Positions 23,230 to 30,222 of a stretch of DNA of 64,000 bases are shown here, piece after piece; position 1 is the stretch's first letter; each line of letters begins with the position of its first letter. The translations under genes were made by a program, and so were the position numbers. Location: positions 16,790 through 80,789 of the forward strand of contig JBAZZQ010000010.1 in assembly GCA_041658725.1 (NCBI GenBank). The letters run 5' to 3'. The notes below the pieces were generated by a model, which was not told the DNA's origin, ran no database searches, and worked only from the letters and a program-made list of their open reading frames with translations. The DNA is from JBAZZQ01 sp041658725. Lineage in GTDB: Bacteria; Planctomycetota; Phycisphaerae; JAAYCJ01.

Positions 23230-26124
23230 ATGTCTCAGCCGCGGATCGAACAATTAAAGCAGGATATGCTCTTTCTCTCTTTCGACCGTCAGCATGTGAC
23301 GGATCGCTTCCTGGCCGAAGTCGAATTCGCCCGCGGGTTGATTAAACTTCACCCTCAAAAAGCCGCGGCCTGGAATAAACTCATCGATCACGCGGTCAAA
23401 ACCGTCCGCGACGGACTAACCGCTGGTACGTGCGACCAGGCCCTTGCGCGGGCGGAAAAAATCCTGGACCCCATCGGCAAGGTCGCCAAGACCTACACCA
23501 TCCACTGCGTCGGCCACGCTCATATTGACATGAACTGGATGTGGTCCTGGCCCGAAACCGTCGCCGTCACCAACGACACCTTCATCACCGTCTTGAAGCT
23601 CATGGACGAGTTTCCCGGCTTTTGTTTCTCCCAGAGTCAGGCCTCCGTCTACGCCCTCATGCGCGACTTCCATCCGGAAATCTTCGAACAGATCAAAAAG
23701 CGGATCGCCCAGGGCCGATGGGAAGTCGTCGCCTCCCACTGGGTCGAAGGCGATAAAAACCTCGCCTCCGGGGAAAGCCTCACCCGCCACCTGCTTTACA
23801 CCCGGCGGTTCATGGAAAAGAATTTCAACCTGAAACCGGAGGATGTCGCCATCGACTGGTCCCCCGACACCTTCGGCCATGCTTGGACGATCCCTTCCAT
23901 CGATTCCCGCGGCGGAGTCAAATATTATTATCTGTGCCGCGGCGGTCGATCGCCCAAACCGCCCGTCTTCTGGTGGCGGGGTCCCGACGGGTCGCGAATC
24001 CTGGTCAATCTGGAAACCACCTGGTACTTAAATCAAATGGGTTCCCACAATACCACCGCCCTGCTCGCCTTCTGTGAAAAGACCGGGATCCGCGACTGGA
24101 TGAACGTCTACGGGGTGGGCGATCACGGCGGCGGACCGACCCGGCGCGATATCCTGCGAGCCCTGGACATGAATTCCTGGCCGATCTATCCCAACTTCGT
24201 CTTTACCACCACGAAAAAATATTACGCACTTCTCGAAAAGAACGCCGACAAGTGGCCCACGTGGGACGCCGACTTGAATTTCGAGTTTACCGGCTGCTAT
24301 ACAACGCAGACCCTGATCAAAAAATCCAACCGCCTGGCCGAAAACTACTTGGTCGAAACCGAAGCAATCGCCACCCTCGCCCATTACCTTCTCGGCCGTC
24401 CGTATCCGACCGAAAAAATTCATCAGGCCTGGACCGACACGTTGTTCACCCATTTCCACGACATCCTTCCCGGTTCCGGGGTGCGGGCCACCCGCGACTA
24501 CAACCAGGGAACGTTTCAGAAGATCGCCGCGACGACCGGCATGATCAAAACCAATGCCCTCCGTGCGTTGGCCGCCCGGATCGATACCTCCTTCGCCGGG
24601 ACCGTCGAGATCCCATCCCTTCCCCCCGAGCGGGAGACCATCGCCCTCGGCGCGGGTGTCGGACGGGGGAGTATGCTCGGTGATATCTCCTCCGCCGTCC
24701 ATGCCGGCGATGGGCCGCGGGCTTTCGTCGTGTTCAATCCCACCGCCCAGGACCGCGGCGAAGTCGTCACCGTCAGCGTCTGGGACTCCGACATCGGTGT
24801 CAACCCCGGCGACCTCCGCAAAAAATCCTTCGTCGTCCGAGCCCCTGACGGAAAAACCGTCTCCGCCCAAAAAATTAAGACCGGCGATTACTGGGGCCAC
24901 AAGTTTATCGACTTGGCCTTCCCGGTTTCCGTTGGTTCCTTGTCATACTCCCCCCGCCTTCTGGAAGAAGGTCAGGCGGACAAAGACGACCGGGATGGGG
25001 TAATCTGCGATGACAAACTCGAATGGGAAAAGATCATCATTACTTCCCACGCTATGGAAAACGAATATCTCGCCGTGGACTTCGATCGCGTTACCGGCGG
25101 CATCACCAAATTGATCGACAAGACCACGGGCAAAAATCTCGCTTGTCCCGAAAAACCGCTTGGCTTGCTCGAATACCTCCTTGAGCGTCCGGGTCCCATG
25201 TCCTCCTGGGTGATCCACACCCCCCAGCAGCGTCTCTACCCGATCGAAGTCGAATCCTTCGAGAAGGGTCTTCGCGGACCGCACGTGGCGGACGTAACGG
25301 CCAAGATGAAAATCAAAGATTCCACCGCCACCGTCACCTATACGCTCAAAGCAGGCCAACCCTGGCTCGAAATCGCGGTCGCCGCCGTTTGGGTCGAGCG
25401 CGGCGGTCCCCAGATCGGCACCCCAACCCTTCGCATTCGGTTCCCCTTTGCCCTGACCGACGCCAAGGCTCAATACGAAATTCCCTTCGGGTCCATCCGG
25501 CGGGACCTGAACCACGGGGAGGAAGTCCCCGCCTTGCGCTGGGCAGACGTTACCGGTAAAGTCCCCGGCGCAAGCGCCCCGGTCGGTTGCGCTTTACTCA
25601 ATGACTCTAAGCATGGCCATTCCCTCGATGGTTCCGCCTTGGGATTAACCTTGATCCGTTCCAGCTACGAACCCGATATCCTTCCCGAAATCGGAGAACA
25701 CACCGTTCGCCTGGCCCTGGTCCCCCACGGCAAGGCCTTGTCCGTCGCCCAACTCACCCGACTCGGCGAAGCCTTCAATCATCCTCTGCAAATCGTAAGC
25801 ACGGACGTTCATAAGGGTACCTTGCCGTCCCAAGTCTCCGCCCTGGCCGTCAGCGACACCGAAAACGTACTGATCACCACCCTCAAAAAGGCGGAGGACC
25901 AAGACGCGATCATCCTGCGTCTCTTGGAGACCCTGGGGCGCCCGACCACCGCCAGGATAAAAATCCACCGCCTCCTGGGAACCCCCATAGAAGCGGTCGA
26001 AGTCGATTTCCTCGAACGGGCCGTCGAAAAATCCTCCGCCAGAATAGTGAAAGACGGCTTGACGGTAAAACTCCCGGCCCACGGCATTGCCGGGGTCAAG
26101 ATAACCTTCGCCCCACAAACGTAG
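23230..26124 (+). CDS. GH38 alpha-mannosidase
   Basis: 964 residues, glycoside hydrolase family 38, which removes alpha-linked mannose with retention using a zinc-bound active site. Zinc ligands H98 and D100 are in CVGHAHIDMNWMWSW; the nucleophile is D213 in DWSPDTFGHAW; a third zinc region is THFHDILPGSG near residue 420. The rest is the usual beta-rich C-terminal half. There is no signal peptide, so it should act in the cytoplasm on imported oligosaccharide. RBS AAAAGGAG precedes the ATG. Codon use is unusually GC-rich and even compared with neighbours. The GntR/LacI regulator follows on the same strand. Confidence 0.94.
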   Translation: MSQPRIEQLKQDMLFLSFDRQHVTDRFLAEVEFARGLIKLHPQKAAAWNKLIDHAVKTVRDGLTAGTCDQALARAEKILDPIGKVAKTYTIHCVGHAHIDMNWMWSWPETVAVTNDTFITVLKLMDEFPGFCFSQSQASVYALMRDFHPEIFEQIKKRIAQGRWEVVASHWVEGDKNLASGESLTRHLLYTRRFMEKNFNLKPEDVAIDWSPDTFGHAWTIPSIDSRGGVKYYYLCRGGRSPKPPVFWWRGPDGSRILVNLETTWYLNQMGSHNTTALLAFCEKTGIRDWMNVYGVGDHGGGPTRRDILRALDMNSWPIYPNFVFTTTKKYYALLEKNADKWPTWDADLNFEFTGCYTTQTLIKKSNRLAENYLVETEAIATLAHYLLGRPYPTEKIHQAWTDTLFTHFHDILPGSGVRATRDYNQGTFQKIAATTGMIKTNALRALAARIDTSFAGTVEIPSLPPERETIALGAGVGRGSMLGDISSAVHAGDGPRAFVVFNPTAQDRGEVVTVSVWDSDIGVNPGDLRKKSFVVRAPDGKTVSAQKIKTGDYWGHKFIDLAFPVSVGSLSYSPRLLEEGQADKDDRDGVICDDKLEWEKIIITSHAMENEYLAVDFDRVTGGITKLIDKTTGKNLACPEKPLGLLEYLLERPGPMSSWVIHTPQQRLYPIEVESFEKGLRGPHVADVTAKMKIKDSTATVTYTLKAGQPWLEIAVAAVWVERGGPQIGTPTLRIRFPFALTDAKAQYEIPFGSIRRDLNHGEEVPALRWADVTGKVPGASAPVGCALLNDSKHGHSLDGSALGLTLIRSSYEPDILPEIGEHTVRLALVPHGKALSVAQLTRLGEAFNHPLQIVSTDVHKGTLPSQVSALAVSDTENVLITTLKKAEDQDAIILRLLETLGRPTTARIKIHRLLGTPIEAVEVDFLERAVEKSSARIVKDGLTVKLPAHGIAGVKITFAPQT

Positions 26125-26311
26125 GGCGATCTGAAACATAATAAAAAGACGTTTTAGATAACCTGTCGTTGCCCGGGTCATTTCGCGTTTCGGTCCAACG
26201 CTCCAGCTTGGAAGGCCTTTTCAAATTTCTACACTGCAAAGAGTCCTCATACGATCTATTATTATAAAACATTACCATTGCTTTTAGATTTGGAGAAAAT
26301 ATGTACAATAC

Positions 26312-26353
26312 GTCTATAATTTAAAAATTTGTGTCTATATAATTTTAAAAATT
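26312..26353 (+). repeat. Direct repeat upstream of regulator promoter
   Basis: GTCTATAATTTAAAAATT (26,312-26,329) and GTCTATATAATTTT followed by AAAAATT (26,333-26,353), start-to-start 21 bases, i.e. two helical turns. Directly upstream of the -35, hence a possible operator or activator site. Confidence 0.4.
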
Positions 26354-26356
26354 ATC

Positions 26357-26385
26357 TTGACATTTTTTCGTAATTTTTTTATATA
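26357..26385 (+). promoter_or_regulatory. Sigma-70 promoter for GntR/LacI regulator
   Basis: TTGACA at 26,357-26,362, a 17-base spacer and TATATA at 26,380-26,385, a near-consensus promoter. Transcription should begin near 26,392, just before the ribosome site AGGTGA. Confidence 0.65.
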
Positions 26386-26405
26386 TAGTGGTAGGTGATA
26401 ATAAT

Positions 26406-27548
26406 ATGGAGCCCCCAATGGTACAAGAGTTAAAGAGAAGCTACAACAGTAAGTCAACCCGATTGAGTCAGCAGATTTTTGAGGACATTAGATGCGGGTG
26501 TTACGAACGGGGTTCTTTCTTGCCACCGGAAAAGGACCTGGCCCAGCGATATCGAGTGGCCCGCGAAACTGTCCGCCGGGCAGTGGATATTCTTTCCGAA
26601 GAAAAACATTTGACGAAACTGCCTCAACGCGGAGTGCAAATTCCGGAACAGACGGGTGATCGATTTGGACTTCGAGCTACTAAAGGCACTTCCAAACTAA
26701 CGATGGCCGCAATTTGGGCCGGGGAACCCAACTTCGGGACTACCAAGCGGCTGGAAGGAATAAAACGGTACACGGAATCTCAAGGGATCAATTTCAAAAG
26801 TTACGTTACTCGAAGTCATGAAGATATCCTCGATCTCCTCAACCGAGTCGAAGATTATTCGGCGGATGGTGTCATTGTCTACCCCTATCGCACCGACGCC
26901 TACAGGGCCGTCTTGAACAACCTGATTGAAAAGAAAATCCCCGTCGTGCTCACCCGATCCATCGAAGACATCCCTTTGAGCACGGTTATGTCCAATGACT
27001 GCATGGGAGCCTACCAAGCGACACACTATCTGATCGAGAAGTACGCGCGGCCGGTGTATTATATTTGTGAGCCGCCTGAGGCAGAAGCCGCCACCGATCG
27101 TCACATGGGTTACATCAATGCCATGAAGGACGCGGGGTTTGAAGATTTGATCGTACCCAATACCTTTCAAATGGAAAGGTCAGATACGGATACTCAGTAT
27201 TGGGGTCTGGGGAAAAACTGGATGCTGGGTTTTTTGGCTGCCGAACGGCTCCTTAAAAAGGTTGAATTTCCCGCGAGTATTTTTTGCGTAAATGATTTTA
27301 CAGCTCGAGGGGTTTACAAAGCGGCGGAAAAAGAAAACTTAGTCATCGGTAAGGACCTGGCCGTGGTCGGGACAGATGATCTCCCATTGGCCAAGCTCCT
27401 CAAGCCCGCGCTGACCACCTTTCGAGCTTCGATTGAGGAACTTGGATATGAGACCGCTCGACTTTTGCATCAGATCATCGAAAAAAAGGTTCAACCCCCG
27501 ATTTACATTCATTTACCAATGGAACTGATCATTCGCGAGTCGGCATGA
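26406..27548 (+). CDS. GntR-HTH / LacI-type sugar-responsive regulator
   Basis: 380 residues: a GntR winged helix at the N-terminus (SQQIFEDIRCGCYERGSFLP then EKDLAQRYRVARETVRRAVD) joined to a LacI/periplasmic-binding-like effector domain (from about residue 95: MAAIWAGEPNFGTTKRLEGI, ending VGTDDLPLAKLLKPALTTFR). This is the AraR-type layout that binds DNA as a dimer and releases it on binding a sugar. ATG 26,406 is chosen because AGGTGA lies seven bases upstream; ATG 26,418 with GGAG is an alternative. GTG 26,388 would lie within the promoter. It lies between GH38 and the propeller genes, so either may be its target. Its effector is unknown. Confidence 0.9.
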   Translation: MEPPMVQELKRSYNSKSTRLSQQIFEDIRCGCYERGSFLPPEKDLAQRYRVARETVRRAVDILSEEKHLTKLPQRGVQIPEQTGDRFGLRATKGTSKLTMAAIWAGEPNFGTTKRLEGIKRYTESQGINFKSYVTRSHEDILDLLNRVEDYSADGVIVYPYRTDAYRAVLNNLIEKKIPVVLTRSIEDIPLSTVMSNDCMGAYQATHYLIEKYARPVYYICEPPEAEAATDRHMGYINAMKDAGFEDLIVPNTFQMERSDTDTQYWGLGKNWMLGFLAAERLLKKVEFPASIFCVNDFTARGVYKAAEKENLVIGKDLAVVGTDDLPLAKLLKPALTTFRASIEELGYETARLLHQIIEKKVQPPIYIHLPMELIIRESA

Positions 27549-27673
27549 GTGAAAATAATGGGATTTTGCCGAAAGGGTAAAAAATTCGATGAAATTGTGT
27601 TTAATGCAAAATAAGAAAGCAACGTGTGTTGCGTATTTTGCAGAAATGTGGCGATTATTTAAAAGGAGCAAAC

Positions 27674-28924
27674 ATGTTGAAAAGTAGAATGAAAATTGTT
27701 CTGTGTCTTTTGGTTTTCGGTTTGTTGACGTGCGGTACCGTGTTGGGTTCAACGACCGGTGCGAGGGGCGACCTTTACGTCGCAAGGTATTGGGCTGGAG
27801 CCGTACAACAGTTTGACCAGACAACGGGCGTTCTGGTACCAAACAGTAACACGGGGAGCAATAGCTTTGGCGTAACCGGTCATGGCGATGGAAGCATTGG
27901 GCTGCTCTGGCGGCCGGATGGAACGGGGTTGCTCGTCACGGCGGCATCGCCGGCTGACCGAGTGGTCGAACTCAATGGTCGAGACGGGAGCACGGTGCGC
28001 GATCTTGTAACCACGGCGATGAATAATCCCTACGATATGGTGTGGGGACCGACGGGCGATACGCTGTTGGTCGTCAATCGAGGCACCGGACAGGTCGAGG
28101 AGTTCAATGGAACGACCGGGGCCTGGATACGAAACGCGGCCGCGGGACTGGACAATCCCCTCAGTCTGGTTCTGAATCCCGTCACCGGGAATATCCTGGT
28201 GGGAACCAAGACCGCCGGAGTGATCAAGTTTGATTATACAACAGGAGACTATCTTGGGACCTTTGCCTCCACGGGTCGGTGCGAAGGGCTGATGGTCAAT
28301 CAAGCGGGAAATGTGTGGGCCAGCGATTTGGGCAGCAACACGGTGAAGGAGTTTCAACCGGACGGCACATTGATCCGCAGTATCAGTTCCGCGGAACTGA
28401 CCGGACCGGGTCCGATTACGGTTCGCCCTACGAATGGTAATCTGCTGGTCGCCAACGCAGCCACGGAGCAAATTCTCGAGTATAACGGCACGACCGGCGC
28501 GTTCGTTGGGGTTTTCGTCTCGGGCATAAACACCCCGCTTCATATGGGGTTTAAGCCTCTTACCGGACCGGTGCTCCTGGTGGGCACGGTGCACTTGGAG
28601 GATTATAATCCTACCGACGGCGACGTACAAGACGTGGGGGTCCGTATTGAACTGCGGCCGAGCAGCGGCCCGGTGCGGACCGATTACTTCCTGCTGAGTT
28701 CCACCGGCGGATTCCAAATCGACAATGTGACCCAGGACACCTACAGCATCGCGATTAAGAGTCCAGCCTGGTTGCAGAAGGTCATCAGTGGCGTAGTTGT
28801 GGACGGAGATAAGGACTTGGGTACCATCGAGTTGATCGGCGGCGACAACGACGGCGACAACCAGATCACCAGCACGGACCTGTCAATCGTGTTGACCAAC
28901 ATGGACGCAATAGTCAACCCGTAA
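27674..28924 (+). CDS. Secreted beta-propeller protein with dockerin-like end
   Basis: 416 residues, exported (signal MKIVLCLLVFGLLTCGTVLG). Residues about 30-310 form NHL/SMP-30-like blades: GDLYVARYW, GLLWRPDGTGLLV, YDMVWGPTGDTLLVVNRG, GNILVGTKTAGVIKFDYTTG, GNLLVANAATEQILEYNGTT. A carboxypeptidase-regulatory-like domain follows (VGTVHLEDYNPTDGDV to SGVVVDGDKDLGTIELI). The end GGDNDGDNQITSTDLSIVL is a dockerin-type calcium loop, in a single copy. ATG 27,674 is chosen because AAAGGAG precedes it; 16 codons upstream are open but lack a ribosome site. The propeller-to-dockerin segment is almost identical to the C-terminal part of the gene at 30,223, showing recent duplication. Probably attached to a cell-surface or extracellular partner. 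Confidence 0.78.
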   Translation: MLKSRMKIVLCLLVFGLLTCGTVLGSTTGARGDLYVARYWAGAVQQFDQTTGVLVPNSNTGSNSFGVTGHGDGSIGLLWRPDGTGLLVTAASPADRVVELNGRDGSTVRDLVTTAMNNPYDMVWGPTGDTLLVVNRGTGQVEEFNGTTGAWIRNAAAGLDNPLSLVLNPVTGNILVGTKTAGVIKFDYTTGDYLGTFASTGRCEGLMVNQAGNVWASDLGSNTVKEFQPDGTLIRSISSAELTGPGPITVRPTNGNLLVANAATEQILEYNGTTGAFVGVFVSGINTPLHMGFKPLTGPVLLVGTVHLEDYNPTDGDVQDVGVRIELRPSSGPVRTDYFLLSSTGGFQIDNVTQDTYSIAIKSPAWLQKVISGVVVDGDKDLGTIELIGGDNDGDNQITSTDLSIVLTNMDAIVNP

Positions 28925-28967
28925 TATGTCCTTGTGAAGGGATGAATTGGAGATTGGATTTTCCCGG

Positions 28968-29140
28968 AAATATATACCGGTGCGTGTGGCTCCGGCAAGA
29001 GTAGTTTGGCTTTTTTGAAAGGAGAAAACATGAACACATGTTGAAAAGTGGCAAGAAAATGGTTTTGTGGATTTTGGCAGGTATGCCGGTGCGTGTGGCT
29101 CCGGCAGGAAATGATTTAGCTTTTTTAAAAGGAGCAAACA
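28968..29140 (+). repeat. Tandem partial duplication of a propeller-gene leader
   Basis: The 21-base word at 28,977-28,997 (CCGGTGCGTGTGGC ... CCGGCA) is repeated exactly at 29,086-29,106, each time followed by a T-rich run, GAAAGGAG or AAAAGGAG and an ATG. The first copy is a stub of the signal-peptide coding region that stays in frame with the second (open from 29,038). Each word can form a CCGG...CCGG stem before a T-run, resembling an attenuator. Confidence 0.55.
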
Positions 29141-30090
29141 TGTTGAAAGAAAATGGGAAAAAAATGGTTCTGTGTCTTTTGGTTTTCAGTTTATTGTCGT
29201 GCGGTACCGTGTTGGGTACGATGACCGGTGCGGTCGGCGACCTTTACGTCGCAAGGTATTGGTCTGGCGGCGTATACCAGTTTGACCAGACGACGGGCGC
29301 TTTGGTGCCGAACAGTTACACGACGAGCAATAGCTTTGGTGTAACCGGTCATGGCGATGGAAGCATTGGGCTGCTCTGGCGGCCTGATGGGTCCGGATTG
29401 CTCGTCAATTCATCAGGGACCGGCCCAGTGGTCGAGATCAATGGTCAAAATGGAAGCACGGTCGGAGATTTGTTTACCACCGAGTTGAATAACGCCTACG
29501 ACATGGTGTGGGGACCGACCGGTGCTACCGTTTTGGTCGTCAACCGAAGCTCCGGAAGCGTCCAGGAGTTCAATGGAACGACCGGGGCCTGGATACGAAC
29601 GGCGGCAGCGGGAGTGAACAATCCCCTCAGCCTGGTTTTAAATCCCATTACTGGGAATATTCTGGTGGGCACCACAACCTCCGGAGTGATCAAGTTTGAT
29701 TATACAACAGGAAACAACCTCGGGTCCTTTGCCTCCATTGGCCGGTGCGAAGGGCTGATGGTCAATCAAGCGGGAAATCTGTGGGCCAGCGATCTGGGCA
29801 GCAACACGGTGAAGGAGTTTCAACCGGACGGCACGTATGTCCGTGACATCGGTTCCGTGGGACTGACCGGGCCGGGTCCGATTACGGTTCGCCCGACGAA
29901 TGGTAATCTGCTGGTCGCCAACGGCGGTACGGAGCAAATTCTCGAGTATAACGGCTCGACCGGCGCGTTCGTTGGGGTTTTCGTCTCGGGCATAAACACC
30001 CCGCTTCATATGGGGTTTAAGCCTGTTCCCGAGCCGTCGACACTGGGACTGCTGGTCTTGGGCGTGGTGGGCTTGATCCGAAGAAGGTAA
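29140..30090 (+). CDS. PEP-CTERM beta-propeller protein
   Basis: 316 residues, exported (signal MVLCLLVFSLLSCGTVLG). Same propeller as its neighbours (YVARYWSGGVYQFDQTTG, GNILVGTTTSGVIKFDYTTG, GNLLVANGGTEQILEYNGST), but instead of the dockerin tail it ends VPEPSTLGLLVLGVVGLIRRR, a full PEP-CTERM sorting signal: the PEP motif, one membrane helix and a basic tail. Such proteins are cut by an exosortase (EpsH/XrtA) and exported to the surface or matrix. No exosortase is in the window. I start at ATG 29,140 (AAAAGGAG). An in-frame ATG at 29,038 belongs to the duplicated leader. The N-terminal part matches its paralogues, the C-terminus was exchanged. Confidence 0.83.
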   Translation: MLKENGKKMVLCLLVFSLLSCGTVLGTMTGAVGDLYVARYWSGGVYQFDQTTGALVPNSYTTSNSFGVTGHGDGSIGLLWRPDGSGLLVNSSGTGPVVEINGQNGSTVGDLFTTELNNAYDMVWGPTGATVLVVNRSSGSVQEFNGTTGAWIRTAAAGVNNPLSLVLNPITGNILVGTTTSGVIKFDYTTGNNLGSFASIGRCEGLMVNQAGNLWASDLGSNTVKEFQPDGTYVRDIGSVGLTGPGPITVRPTNGNLLVANGGTEQILEYNGSTGAFVGVFVSGINTPLHMGFKPVPEPSTLGLLVLGVVGLIRRR

Positions 30091-30222
30091 AGACCATTTT
30101 GAATCTCGATCCCGATGAATCGGGAGGCCGACGTTTCGAAGTGGAAGAAAAAGCGTGGCGGTTCGCCGCGAAGCGGACCGCTGCATTAAAGATGCAGGCC
30201 GTAGATGGAGGAAACCATAATC

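Larger units (their letters stand above)
26125..26405. other. AT-rich regulatory region
   Basis: No gene. The last 100 bases are very AT-rich and hold the direct repeat and promoter listed separately. Confidence 0.5.

Noticed and set aside
24028..24900. Minus-strand open frame of 290 codons opposite the GH38 gene
   Set aside because: Glycine- and aspartate-rich shadow of GC-rich codons; no ribosome site and no family resemblance.
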